DNA from: CAYVQZ01 sp964453435
Lineage (GTDB): Bacteria > Abyssobacteria > SURF-5
Direction: 5' to 3'
Assembly (NCBI GenBank): GCA_964453435.1
Contig: CAYVQZ010000022.1
Location: forward strand, 6,441-70,440
DNA length: 64,000 nucleotides
Part shown: positions 52,454-61,194 of the stretch, one piece after another
Position numbering within the stretch: the stretch's first letter is position 1
How the letters are laid out: each line of letters starts with the position of its first letter
Notes under the pieces: generated by a model
The model's database searches: none
What the model was told of the DNA's origin: nothing
The model's input: the letters and a program-made list of their open reading frames with translations, nothing else
Made by a program: the position numbers and the translations under genes

Positions 52454-53941
52454 TCATTTTCCCATCATCACGCGGCGCGACTTTTCGGACAGCTTTTTTT
52501 CCTCGGCCTCCTCAAGCTTTTCATCCACGCGCTCGCGATGAATCTCGATGCCATGATAGAGGAATGACTTCTGGATGAAGTCGAATTGGCCCTCGATAGC
52601 CTTTCGGGTGGACCTGTATCCGTGAACCAGAGCGAGGTCCATAAGTTTGCGCGATGCATTGAGCGGATTGTGAAACATGGTGGGGTCTTCCGGATCGGGC
52701 TCAATCAGTATCGTGGTTACCTTCGGATTTTCGGACTGATAGCGTTCGATCTTGCGAAGGATAATCTGGTGCAGCATGCTGCGGTACGATTGCTCCAGGA
52801 TACCCAACGGGCCGAGGTCTTTCAAAAGACCCTTCCTCTTGCTTACGAACGGAACAAGCGGGTTCACGCAAATGACAAGGTCGGCGCCGCGTTCGATCGC
52901 AATGTCGAGATTGGCGGCATTGCAGATCGCCCCGTCGATGTAATAACGGCCGTCGATCTTGACGGGGCTGTAGGTCAGCGGCAGCGCGATAGAGGCTTCG
53001 ACCGCCTGGGATATCGGAGTATCCATATCATCGGCTGCGCCGAACACGCGTCTTTCGGTGGTATCGAGGTCGGTCGCGATGATATATAACTCTGCGCCTC
53101 GGTCTCTGAGATCGGCGAAACTGTTTGTTCCCTGAGCCTCCTCCAATATATTTTCAAGGAAATGCCGTATCCGTTTGGCCGAAAGAAGGCTGGTCATGAA
53201 AAAGCTAGAGAGAAAGAGGGGGATATCCTTGTTGGGCTCCCCCCAGAGAGAGGACAAACCACGAAACAGGTTGGGCACAAACATCGCCATTTTATAGAAG
53301 AATTCTGAGATATTCGGATAATAGGCCTGCGCCCATTCGAGTTTGCGCCTCTCCAGCATCATTCGGAACGGAATTTTATTGGCGGCGCACGTTGCGACGA
53401 AAGCGCCGGCGCTGATACCGACATAGATATCGAAATCGTGAACCCCAAAATCATAAAGCGCCCTGAGACTGCCGAACTCGATGAAGCCTCCGAGTATGCC
53501 TCCCCCTTCGAGCAACAGCGCTGTTTTCCCGCGTCCCATCCTGGGAGCGAGAAGCATATGAACAAATTGCTCCGCGCCTTCTATCTTCTCACAGTAGAAG
53601 TCAACGCCGCCGACCCGTCCCCATGTGTAGGATTCCACCGAACGGTCGTCGTTGACCAGCCCGATCCTGCCGCTGTAAACTCGTCGAAGTTTCTTGAGAG
53701 CCGGCATGATGACAGAAGCGTTTCCGCCCGGAAGGTTCAGGAGAATTCCGTTCAAGTAGTAGTTCAGAAACGAGTGGGCGGACTCGATATCGGAGCAGCT
53801 CATAATTTCGAGCGTGCCGCCCTGGCGCTTCGCGGTGTTCCGGAGGATTCTCTTGACATTTGAAAGGTTGCGCGGCCTGTCGCTCACGATAAGCACGCGG
53901 GCAGCGCCATCTGTGCTCACCGGCAAGTTCGTGCCTTTCAT
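52454..53941 (-). CDS. Patatin-like phospholipase with N-terminal receiver-like domain
   Basis: This 495-residue protein has residues 15-130 with the alternating beta/alpha layout of a response-regulator receiver (RVLIVSDRPRNLSNVKRIL, GILLNLPGG, GRIGLVNDD). The usual phosphoacceptor Asp is replaced by Asn in LLNLP, so it may be a pseudo-receiver. The patatin domain follows: LLEGGGILGGF (oxyanion), YVGISAGAFVA (G-x-S-x-G Ser) and RYYIDGAICNAANLD (DG-A Asp). An acidic/basic coiled tail ends the protein. Patatins hydrolyse phospholipids. AGGAG precedes the ATG and a promoter lies at 53983-54012. Confidence 0.82.
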   Translation of the reverse strand: MKGTNLPVSTDGAARVLIVSDRPRNLSNVKRILRNTAKRQGGTLEIMSCSDIESAHSFLNYYLNGILLNLPGGNASVIMPALKKLRRVYSGRIGLVNDDRSVESYTWGRVGGVDFYCEKIEGAEQFVHMLLAPRMGRGKTALLLEGGGILGGFIEFGSLRALYDFGVHDFDIYVGISAGAFVATCAANKIPFRMMLERRKLEWAQAYYPNISEFFYKMAMFVPNLFRGLSSLWGEPNKDIPLFLSSFFMTSLLSAKRIRHFLENILEEAQGTNSFADLRDRGAELYIIATDLDTTERRVFGAADDMDTPISQAVEASIALPLTYSPVKIDGRYYIDGAICNAANLDIAIERGADLVICVNPLVPFVSKRKGLLKDLGPLGILEQSYRSMLHQIILRKIERYQSENPKVTTILIEPDPEDPTMFHNPLNASRKLMDLALVHGYRSTRKAIEGQFDFIQKSFLYHGIEIHRERVDEKLEEAEEKKLSEKSRRVMMGK

Positions 53942-54348
53942 AAGTCTCCTCGATATTCAGGAAATTGCTGGAACCCGAGAAAATTCTACCATTTGTCGTT
54001 TGGAGTTGTAAAGGCGGGAGAGCGAATCGGCCGGCGAACTCATTCCGTAAACGTTGATTGAGACGCCACGGCGGCTGCGTGAGGAGAAGGATTCTTCGAA
54101 ACTGCCCGAGGCCTGACTCGCTGTAGCATTGCCGGCACGCGTCCTGCGTGACTGGCGGGATAGATTGGCAGACTGCCCCCAAAGCGAGGTAATCGAGTCG
54201 TTAGACAAATTCCCCGCACACAAGGGCAAATATCGAAGACCGGATTTGCACAACGTAACCCAAAAAGCACGGCTGCGCCGGCAACCATGGCGTGGGTGGA
54301 AGAACAAACCGGCGCAGTGCAATCAAGGTCGAAACGTAATTGGCCACA
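53942..54348. other. Gap with promoter and a REP-like remnant
   Basis: This 407-base region lies between the patatin-fusion gene and the secreted protein at 54349. It holds a promoter for the patatin gene (53983-54012). A GACTGCCCCC remnant lies at 54171-54180, and CACGC/GCGTG forms a short stem near 54136-54150. No credible gene was seen. Confidence 0.55.
53983..54012 (-). promoter_or_regulatory. Promoter for the patatin-fusion gene
   Basis: On the minus strand: -35 TTTACA (54007-54012), 18-nt spacer, -10 TAGAAT (53983-53988), about 40 bases before the ATG. Confidence 0.6.
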
Positions 54349-54885
54349 TTAGCGCTCGAATACGAGATGCTTTACCGTATAGGGATCACCCAGGAAAAAG
54401 TCTCCCTTTTCCGTTTTTCCTTCGATAGTGCCGAAATCGGCATTCATGAGCACGTCCTTCGTCGTTCCGTCCGCAAGAACCATTTTTGCAGAGGTGACAT
54501 TCTGGATGTATGGAATGTCTTTCGTCACTCGATGAATACAACCGCTGAACCGTATTTCTTTTACTTTTTGAATGGGAATCTCAGTGCGGCCCGATGCGGT
54601 CTGGACCACAAAGCCATCGACCGGTTTTCCCATGTAATCGCGGATGACAAAATCGCGCACCGTCACGGTGGCCTCTTCCTGCCACATCAGGCCCGGATGA
54701 AAAATGACAGCAGGCCGGTAAGCGCGATCAATGGTAATCGTGATGGTTTTCCCCTGGTCGACAAACGCGGCCGAGTCGGAGATAAGAACGCCCGGCTCCG
54801 TCTCACCGGCCGCCTTGGATGCAAAAACGACAACCATCGCCAATGCGACCAAAACCATTGCGGCAATCCGATATTTCATTGTCAT
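54349..54885 (-). CDS. Secreted protein paralogous to the OmpA-protein N-terminal domain
   Basis: This 178-residue protein has a signal peptide (RIAAMVLVALAMVVVFASKAAG). A beta-rich domain of about 140 residues follows, with TITITIDRAYRPAVIFHPG and VVQTASGRTEIPIQKVKEI. It ends VLMNADFGTIEGKTEKGDFF and GDPYTVKHLVF. The same four blocks occur in order in the upstream OmpA-family protein. I know no name for this domain. It lies 41 bases downstream of the OmpA gene in the same direction, with GGAGG 6 nt before the ATG, so the two are probably co-transcribed. The gene looks like a duplication of the domain without the OmpA part. Confidence 0.75.
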   Translation of the reverse strand: MTMKYRIAAMVLVALAMVVVFASKAAGETEPGVLISDSAAFVDQGKTITITIDRAYRPAVIFHPGLMWQEEATVTVRDFVIRDYMGKPVDGFVVQTASGRTEIPIQKVKEIRFSGCIHRVTKDIPYIQNVTSAKMVLADGTTKDVLMNADFGTIEGKTEKGDFFLGDPYTVKHLVFER

Positions 54886-54926
54886 TGTGATACCTCCACT
54901 TTTCGAATCTTTTCACTGAACAAGGC

Positions 54927-55994
54927 CTATCGACTCATTATCCGTATTTCAATGCGTCTGTTCTTAGCCCTCCCTTCGGGAGTTTCGTTTGAAGCGATTG
55001 GCTTGGACTCGCCAAAGCCTCGCGTTTGCAGCCTGCCCGGATTCACTCCCTTCGAAACGAAGTACTCCATGGCTGCGTTTGCCCGTTTCTCCGAGAGCGT
55101 CTGGTTGTATTCATCCGACGCTATGCTGTCGGTGTGCCCCTGAATTTCTATTTCGAGAGTGGGATTCATCTGCAGTATTCGGACATTTTCGTCCATCACA
55201 CCGTAATATTCGGGTTTGATCTCCCACTTGTCATACTCGAAGTGCACTCCTTTGATGATCCAGCAGCCGATATCGTTTACGGGAGCGCCTGCAGGCGTGT
55301 CGGGACACTCGTCCTTATAGTCCGGTACTCCGTCGCCGTCGCTGTCAAGCGGGCAACCGTTTTCGTCGACCTCCACTCCCATGGGAGTATCGGGACACAG
55401 GTCCTTTTCGTCGACCACGCCGTCGCCATCGCTATCGAGCGGCGCCGGTTTCCCAGCAACCGGTTTTTCGACTTTCTTCGGCTTCGCGGCGGGTGCTGCA
55501 GCCCGATTGAATACAATTCGCCTGACCGTATAGGGATTATCAAGGAAAAATTCGCCGAGGTCGGTCTTCCCCTCAATCTTTCCCCAGTCGGCGTTCATAA
55601 TCACGTTCATTTTCGAACCGTCAGTAAGGAAGATATCGGCCTCGACCGTATTTTGAATGTGCGCAATGTTATTACTGCGTTTCTGAATCCAATTGTTCAG
55701 CCGGATTTCTTCGACGGCATAAATCGGAATCTCGGTCCTCCCCGAGGCCGTCTGAATAACAAAATCTTCAATCGGGTCTCCGTAATAGTTTCGAATGACA
55801 AAGTCGTGGACCGTGACAGTTTCCGCTTTTTGAAAGAGCCTGCCCGGGTGGAAAATGCTTTCGGGCAAGTCCCCGCGGTCAATCGTGATTGTGATGGATT
55901 CCGCTTCCCGCTGGCCGGCCGCCGCAAGCGGGCTGAGAAAGGCGACAATTGCTGGCACAAGAAGAGCCACGAAAAGAAATCGAAGAGGCTTCAT
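54927..55994 (-). CDS. OmpA-family protein with TSP3 calcium repeats and a novel N-terminal domain
   Basis: This 355-residue outer-membrane or periplasmic protein has a signal peptide (LFVALLVPAIVAFLSPLAAAG). An unnamed beta domain (about 30-170) is shared with the downstream gene. A Pro/Ala/Lys linker and two thrombospondin type-3 Ca-binding repeats (DSDGDGVVDEKDLCPDTP and DSDGDGVPDYKDECPDTP) follow. The C-terminal OmpA peptidoglycan-binding domain has IQGHTDSIASDEYNQTLSEKRA and RGFGESKPIASN...RRIEI. ATG 55994 has AAGGGGGT upstream; the frame extends further but lacks a signal peptide there. No beta-barrel is evident. Confidence 0.9.
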   Translation of the reverse strand: MKPLRFLFVALLVPAIVAFLSPLAAAGQREAESITITIDRGDLPESIFHPGRLFQKAETVTVHDFVIRNYYGDPIEDFVIQTASGRTEIPIYAVEEIRLNNWIQKRSNNIAHIQNTVEADIFLTDGSKMNVIMNADWGKIEGKTDLGEFFLDNPYTVRRIVFNRAAAPAAKPKKVEKPVAGKPAPLDSDGDGVVDEKDLCPDTPMGVEVDENGCPLDSDGDGVPDYKDECPDTPAGAPVNDIGCWIIKGVHFEYDKWEIKPEYYGVMDENVRILQMNPTLEIEIQGHTDSIASDEYNQTLSEKRANAAMEYFVSKGVNPGRLQTRGFGESKPIASNETPEGRAKNRRIEIRIMSR

Positions 55995-56319
55995 TTGACA
56001 GTTACCCCCTTTTGTCCGTATTTGTCCCCTGCAAATTTTTCCTATGTGGATTAGCATAAAACGTACCATACGAAACAGTGATTGGCGCCGGAGTTGTATC
56101 AGCGCGGGCACGATTGATGCAAATTCAATATCAATAAAGGCTTATGCCCTCAAAGAAGGGCAAGCGGGGGCGCCTTATGCCTGTTCAGCCTCTTCGAACC
56201 GGCGAGAAACCGGCGAAATAAGCACGCCGGTTTACGTTTTCGTCACATGGAATGCCGGAAAGAAAAGCCGGCAGGCGCAGTTGCCGAACGTCCACAGTGC
56301 CGGGACCTCAAAGCCCGTT

Positions 56320-56341
56320 GTCATGCTCGTGTCATGCTCGT
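56320..56341 (+). repeat. Tandem 11-bp direct repeat next to the -35 box
   Basis: GTCATGCTCGT occurs at 56320-56330 and again at 56331-56341 with no gap. The last base overlaps the first base of the TTGACA -35 box. One-turn spacing and position suggest a transcription-factor operator, or a slippage duplication. Confidence 0.5.
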
Positions 56342-56370
56342 TGACATCGACCGAGGGCTTTTGCTAGACT
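56341..56370 (+). promoter_or_regulatory. Sigma-70-type promoter for the triple-BON gene
   Basis: Consensus -35 TTGACA (56341-56346), 18-nt spacer, -10 TAGACT (56365-56370), about 53 bases before the ATG at 56424. Confidence 0.7.
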
Positions 56371-56423
56371 TCTCAAAAATACCGCCGGAAGAACCGTTTC
56401 CCATCAACTGAACAGGGCGTGCA

Positions 56424-57239
56424 ATGTTACGAAAGCTGGTATTAAGCGCTCTCGCCGTGGCTGCAGTTGCGTTGGCCATTTTTTCGTACACGAAATATTA
56501 CGCCCGAAAAGACATTTCGCAGGCGCTGCAGGATGCCCGCTTGACGGCATCCGTTAAAACCGCGCTTGCGCTCAATCGGCATTTAAGAGCCAGTGACATA
56601 GACGTTTCGGTTACCAACGGGGAAGTGACCCTTTCCGGCCAGGTGGGCACCGATATCCAACGGGAGCTTGCCAGGGAAATCGCTCTCAGCATCAGGGGAA
56701 CGGACAAAGTAGTGAATAATACGGTCGTCAACCGGTCGCTCACAGTGAGGCCGGCTGTCCGGGAGCGCACGCTCGGAGAAAAACTTGATGACCTCACAAT
56801 CGAGGCCTCTATCAAGACCGCGCTCCTGCTGAACGAGAATGTGCGGGCTCGCGAAATAGGGGTCCGTTCAAAGCGCGGAGCGGTCACGCTCGCCGGGAAA
56901 GTGTCATCGGCCGCCGAAGCGGAGTTGGCCCGGAAGATAGCTGAGGATATTGAAGGTGTTCTCACGGTGGAAAATCATCTCGAAATCGAGAGCGGCGATG
57001 AGACCGATGACAGAAAGTTCAGCGAGAAAGTCGACGACACCCGGATTGTCGCGCAAGTTCGGGCCGCGCTGATGGTAAATCGAAATATCGACTCGACGGA
57101 GATCGAGGTCTCGAGCCGTAATGGTATCGTAACACTTACCGGCATTGTGCCCGGCGGAGCCGAAAAAGACCTTGCCCAGGAGATCGCCGAAGATTGCAGG
57201 GGGGTCCAAGGCGTAATAAACGAACTGCGCATTAGGTAA
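56424..57239 (+). CDS. Membrane-anchored protein with three BON domains
   Basis: This 271-residue protein has an N-terminal signal-anchor (LVLSALAVAAVALAIFSY). Three BON repeats follow, at about 35-100, 115-180 and 195-265. Each has the pattern of an alpha helix, a variable strand, then GxVTLSG/AGxV (GEVTLSGQV, GAVTLAGKV, GIVTLTGIV) and a final VVNN/ENHL/INEL strand. BON proteins bind phospholipids or contribute to osmotic-shock tolerance (OsmY-like). It would face the periplasm. It is co-directional with the acylphosphatase (7-base gap). The Shine-Dalgarno is weak. Confidence 0.87.
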   Translation: MLRKLVLSALAVAAVALAIFSYTKYYARKDISQALQDARLTASVKTALALNRHLRASDIDVSVTNGEVTLSGQVGTDIQRELAREIALSIRGTDKVVNNTVVNRSLTVRPAVRERTLGEKLDDLTIEASIKTALLLNENVRAREIGVRSKRGAVTLAGKVSSAAEAELARKIAEDIEGVLTVENHLEIESGDETDDRKFSEKVDDTRIVAQVRAALMVNRNIDSTEIEVSSRNGIVTLTGIVPGGAEKDLAQEIAEDCRGVQGVINELRIR

Positions 57240-57246
57240 GACAGAC

Positions 57247-57540
57247 ATGGCAGATAAGGTTCGGGTCAGATTGATAGTGGAAGGGCGCGTACAAGGCGTG
57301 TTTTTTCGCCTGAGCACTCAGCAGCAGGCGAACAGGCTGGGAGTCAACGGCTGGGTAATGAATCGTCCCGATGGAAATGTCGAGGTTGTGGCCGAAGGCG
57401 ACCGCGAGAACGTGGACACGTTGATCCAATGGTGTCGCCAGGGACCGCCTGGCGCTCATGTGAAAAATGTGCGGATAAAGGACGAATCCTGCTCGGGCGA
57501 ATTTCGGTCTTTCGACATCAAGTACTCGGGCGGGTGGTAG
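57247..57540 (+). CDS. Acylphosphatase
   Basis: This 97-residue alpha/beta sandwich hydrolyses acyl phosphates. RLIVEGRVQGVFFRLSTQQQ contains the catalytic Arg21, and GVNGWVMNRPDGNVEVVAEG contains the catalytic Asn39. Length equals the family norm. It lies between the triple-BON gene (7 bases) and ligA (49 bases) on the same strand. It might spare carbamoyl or acyl phosphate intermediates; the physiological substrate is unknown in most bacteria. Confidence 0.94.
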   Translation: MADKVRVRLIVEGRVQGVFFRLSTQQQANRLGVNGWVMNRPDGNVEVVAEGDRENVDTLIQWCRQGPPGAHVKNVRIKDESCSGEFRSFDIKYSGGW

Positions 57541-57589
57541 CCATCGAACCGAGAGAAAAGGGCAACCGCCTTCCGGAGCATCATCAGCC

Positions 57590-59602
57590 ATGACCCACAA
57601 AGACCCACAGGCGGAAATCGAAGAACTCCGACAGCAGATCAACCACCATAACTTTCGGTACTACGTGCTTGACGATCCGGAGATATCGGATGCCGAGTAT
57701 GACCGCCTGATGCGCCGACTGATAGAGCTCGAAGAGAACCATCCCGAATACGTCACGCCCGATTCACCTACCCAACGTGTCGGCGCCGAGCCGCTCGAAG
57801 CGTTCGGCACGATCGAGCACACCATTCCCATGCTCAGCCTCGCCAATGCGTTTTCCCACGACGAGATTCGCGAATTCGACAAACGCGTTCGCAAGACGCT
57901 CGGAAAACAAGAAGTCGATTACGTCGTGGAGCCCAAATACGACGGCTCGGCTGTCGAGCTGGTGTACGAAAGGGGTGTTTTCATTTACGGCTCAACACGC
58001 GGCGACGGGTTCCGGGGCGAGGACGTGACGCAAAACCTGAAAACAATACGCTCGATTCCGTTGAGACTCAAAAAGGATTCAGATCTGCCGGCCCGGCTCG
58101 AAGTCCGTGGCGAAGTGCTCCTGAACAAAAAAGACTTCGAAGAGATGAACCGAAAGCGGGCAGAAAAGGGTGAGCCTCTCTTTGCCAACCCCCGCAACGC
58201 GGCCGCCGGCTCGCTCCGCCAGCTCGACCCGAAAATTACGGCTGCGCGACCGCTCAATATCTACGTGTACGGTCGAGGCGCCATCGAGGGCTCGAACCTC
58301 ACAACTCACTGGGATGCGATGAATGCGTTCCGCCAGTGGGGCCTGCGAGTGAATCTTCCGATGATGCGCCGCGTAAAGGGAATCGACGAGGTTATCGAGT
58401 GCTGCCGTGAACTCGAGGAGAAGCGCCACACGCTGCCGTACGAAGTGGACGGCGCCGTGATAAAAGTGGACCGCTTCGACTACCAGGAAATTCTCGGGTC
58501 CACCTCCAAGAGCCCGCGCTGGGCGATTGCATTCAAGTTTGCGGCGCAGGAAGAAGAAACCATTGTCGAGAATATCGATGTTAATGTTGGACGCACCGGC
58601 GCCGTCACTCCCGTCGCGTTTCTTAAGCCCGTCCGCGTCAGCGGCGTCGAAGTCAAACGGGCCACGCTGCACAACGAAGACGAAGTGGCCAGAAAAGACG
58701 TGAGAATCGGCGACCATGTCATCGTCAGGCGGGCGGGCGACGTGATTCCGGAAATCGTGAAGTCGATTCCCTCGAAACGGCGGGGGACAGAGAAGAAGTT
58801 TCGGATGCCGAAGACATGCCCGGTCTGCGGCTCCGCCGTAGAACGCACGCCCGGCGAGGCGGCCTCCTATTGCACGGGCTCGAGCTGTCGCGCGCAGCTT
58901 TTGGAACGCATCATCCATTTTGCATCGAAGGGCGCGATGGACATCGACGGCCTCGGCGAAATGAGGGTCGAACAACTGGTGAACGAGGGCCTTATTCGGG
59001 ATGCCGCAGACCTCTATTATCTGAAAAAAGACCAGTTGCTCCCGTTGGAGCGGATGGGCGAGAAATCGGCGCAGAACCTGATCGACTCGATCGACCGCAG
59101 TCGCAAGCCCACGCTTGCGCGTTTCCTCTACGCGCTGGGCATCCGCCACGTCGGCGAACACGTCGCGAAAGTGCTCGCCGACCATTTCGGTGACCTCGAG
59201 AAAATCAAGAACGCCTCCCGCGAACAGCTCGAACACGTCCCCGAAATAGGGCCAGTTGTCGCCCAGAGCGTACACACCTTCTTCTGCCAGCCAAAAAACC
59301 TGGAATTGATAGACAAATTGGTGAAAGGCGGTGTCGAAATCCGGCGTGAAAAGAAGGTGGCCGGAGCGCCGCTCGAGGGCAAGACATTCGTGTTCACCGG
59401 CTCGCTCGAGCGCTTCAAGCGCGACGAGGCGAAAAAGCTTGTCGAGCGCCTCGGCGGAAGGGCGACCTCGAGCGTGAGCAGCCAGACCGATTACGTCGTG
59501 GCAGGCGCAGACCCTGGCAGCAAGTACGATAAAGCGAAAGAACTCGGGGTGAAAATCCTCTCGGAAAGCGAATTCCAAAAAATGGTGGAACCGTATCTGT
59601 GA
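57590..59602 (+). CDS. ligA: NAD-dependent DNA ligase
   Basis: This 670-residue ligase seals nicks with NAD. Domain Ia has NFRYYVLDDPEISDAEYDRL and the adenylation site EPKYDG (Lys116). The OB fold has VGRTGAVTPVAFLKPV. The zinc finger uses Cys410, 413, 428 and 433 (CPVCG, CTGSSC). A helix-hairpin-helix region and a C-terminal BRCT domain (about 595-670, FTGSLERFKRDEAK...VVAGADPGSKYDKA) complete the enzyme. All domains are intact. GGAG lies 11 nt upstream of the ATG. Confidence 0.98.
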   Translation: MTHKDPQAEIEELRQQINHHNFRYYVLDDPEISDAEYDRLMRRLIELEENHPEYVTPDSPTQRVGAEPLEAFGTIEHTIPMLSLANAFSHDEIREFDKRVRKTLGKQEVDYVVEPKYDGSAVELVYERGVFIYGSTRGDGFRGEDVTQNLKTIRSIPLRLKKDSDLPARLEVRGEVLLNKKDFEEMNRKRAEKGEPLFANPRNAAAGSLRQLDPKITAARPLNIYVYGRGAIEGSNLTTHWDAMNAFRQWGLRVNLPMMRRVKGIDEVIECCRELEEKRHTLPYEVDGAVIKVDRFDYQEILGSTSKSPRWAIAFKFAAQEEETIVENIDVNVGRTGAVTPVAFLKPVRVSGVEVKRATLHNEDEVARKDVRIGDHVIVRRAGDVIPEIVKSIPSKRRGTEKKFRMPKTCPVCGSAVERTPGEAASYCTGSSCRAQLLERIIHFASKGAMDIDGLGEMRVEQLVNEGLIRDAADLYYLKKDQLLPLERMGEKSAQNLIDSIDRSRKPTLARFLYALGIRHVGEHVAKVLADHFGDLEKIKNASREQLEHVPEIGPVVAQSVHTFFCQPKNLELIDKLVKGGVEIRREKKVAGAPLEGKTFVFTGSLERFKRDEAKKLVERLGGRATSSVSSQTDYVVAGADPGSKYDKAKELGVKILSESEFQKMVEPYL

Positions 59603-59798
59603 GAAGTAGCTTCGCACGGTCACAGACGCCGGACATCGTTGAGAAGAAACTTGAAGGGGAATTACTGTGAGCTCGTCAATTTATCATTCTCAACTGTTGA
59701 GTTCTCTCGAGACTGTGGTATTATAACTTCATACAAATCTTATATGGCGATTTTCTGTTACACTTCTGACCGATGAGAGTAGCGGCAAGCTTTCAAGC

Positions 59799-61190
59799 AT
59801 GAAACGACCGTCCAAAAAAAGTTATCTACCGCTCCAAATGGATTTGCCATTACCAGTGTCGCAACCGTTTGAAAATTCTGGAGCGCGCAAGACCGACCGA
59901 AACGACATTGCCGCGAACAAGCTCTCGTCGGAGGACCGGCCTATCCATAATTGGTACCGCTTCGTCCTCTCATTCCCCCCTCACCTCGTGCGCGAATATC
60001 TGGAAGACTTCGGAATTACCGAGGGCCACGTCGTGTTGGACCCCTTCTGCGGCACAGGAACAACACTGGTTGAGTGCAAGCTGAACGGAATTTGTTGCAT
60101 AGGGGCTGAGGCGAATCCTTTTGCGCATTTCGCCAGTTCCGTGAAGGTGGACTGGGGAATTGATCCAGACCTGTTGGAAAAGCATGCTCGCGAGGCTGGC
60201 GAGAAAGCTCGCTCTCTTCTTGCCGCACAGGGAATAGATGACAACCGACCTTTCCTCGGAAGCACGAAGAATATTTCGTTAACCAATTTGAAGCCCGCCG
60301 TATCGAAGCTGATCATAAATAAATCAATAAGCCCTCTGCCTCTTCATAAAATACTCATCCTGCAAAAGTGTATCGATAACTACAAGGGAGAACGACACTA
60401 CCATCATGAATTGCTGGCTTTGGCAAAGACGTTGGTGTTCGGTGTTAGCAACTTGCACTTCGGCCCCGAAGTGGGTGTTAGAAAAATCAAGAGCGACATT
60501 CCGGTAATAGCAAGTTGGTTGCACGAAATAGAAAAAATCTGCGCCGATGTGCGAGCCATTGCGGGCAATGAATACCCACCCTCGGCAGTCCACCTGTTAG
60601 ATGCGAGAGAGGTCGGGACAGCGCTTCTGAACTCCTCCGTCGATGCCGTAATAACGTCTCCGCCATACCCAAACGAAAAAGACTATACCAGAACTACACG
60701 CCTTGAATCCGTGGTCTTGGGTTTCATCGAAGATAAAGACGAACTTCGAAGGTTGAAGAAAAATCTTATAAGGTCAAACACTCGCGGCGTTTATAAGGAC
60801 GACACCGATGACAAGTGGATCAACGATCATGAAGGAATCCTTAAAATCGCAGAAACTATTGAGAAAAGAAGAGTCGAGCTTGGGAAGAACTCTGGCTTTG
60901 AGAAGCTTTATGCCAGGGTAACCAAACTTTATTTCGGAGGGATAGCTCGTCACCTCGACAGCCTCCGGTCTGTTCTCCGTCGGGGCGCTCAGCTTGCATA
61001 TGTTGTCGGAGACCAAGCGTCTTATCTCAGAGTCAGAATCGAAACAGGCAGACTCATTGCAGAAATAGCCGAATCATTAGGCTACGAGTTGGTGAGGATA
61101 GACCAGTTTCGCAATCGCTTCGCCACCGCAACGAAACAAAGGCTGAACGAAGAGGTCGTTATTTTGCGGTGGAAAGGAGGAAATAGCTGA
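59799..61190 (+). CDS. DNA methyltransferase of a restriction-modification unit
   Basis: This 463-residue SAM-dependent amino-methyltransferase has motif I VLDPFCGTGTTL (81-89 core) and the catalytic motif IV TSPPYPNEKDYTR (SPPY 287-290). The motif I-before-IV order is that of the alpha/gamma-like permutation. SPPY suggests N4-cytosine or N6-adenine methylation; I cannot tell which. Base composition drops sharply from that of ligA. It is followed 4 bases later by a putative nuclease. Possible -35 TTGAGT and -10 TATAAC (59697-59727, 19-nt spacing) are weak. Confidence 0.87.
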   Translation: MKRPSKKSYLPLQMDLPLPVSQPFENSGARKTDRNDIAANKLSSEDRPIHNWYRFVLSFPPHLVREYLEDFGITEGHVVLDPFCGTGTTLVECKLNGICCIGAEANPFAHFASSVKVDWGIDPDLLEKHAREAGEKARSLLAAQGIDDNRPFLGSTKNISLTNLKPAVSKLIINKSISPLPLHKILILQKCIDNYKGERHYHHELLALAKTLVFGVSNLHFGPEVGVRKIKSDIPVIASWLHEIEKICADVRAIAGNEYPPSAVHLLDAREVGTALLNSSVDAVITSPPYPNEKDYTRTTRLESVVLGFIEDKDELRRLKKNLIRSNTRGVYKDDTDDKWINDHEGILKIAETIEKRRVELGKNSGFEKLYARVTKLYFGGIARHLDSLRSVLRRGAQLAYVVGDQASYLRVRIETGRLIAEIAESLGYELVRIDQFRNRFATATKQRLNEEVVILRWKGGNS

Positions 61191-61194
61191 GAAT

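Larger units (their letters stand above)
55995..56423. other. Divergent control region between OmpA and triple-BON genes
   Basis: This 429-base region contains a 9-bp perfect hairpin (AAACCGGCG 56207-56215 with CGCCGGTTT 56225-56233). It also has a tandem 11-bp repeat at 56320-56341 and a promoter at 56341-56370 for the plus-strand gene. No credible gene was seen. Confidence 0.6.

Noticed and set aside
58079..59623. 514-residue open frame on the minus strand opposite ligA
   Set aside because: It mirrors the LigA coding strand, which has all ligase motifs. The antisense product is low-complexity and has no start signal.
59697..59727. Promoter of the methyltransferase gene
   Set aside because: TTGAGT and TATAAC are 19 nt apart, wider than normal. 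It is mentioned only as a weak possibility and not listed as a feature.
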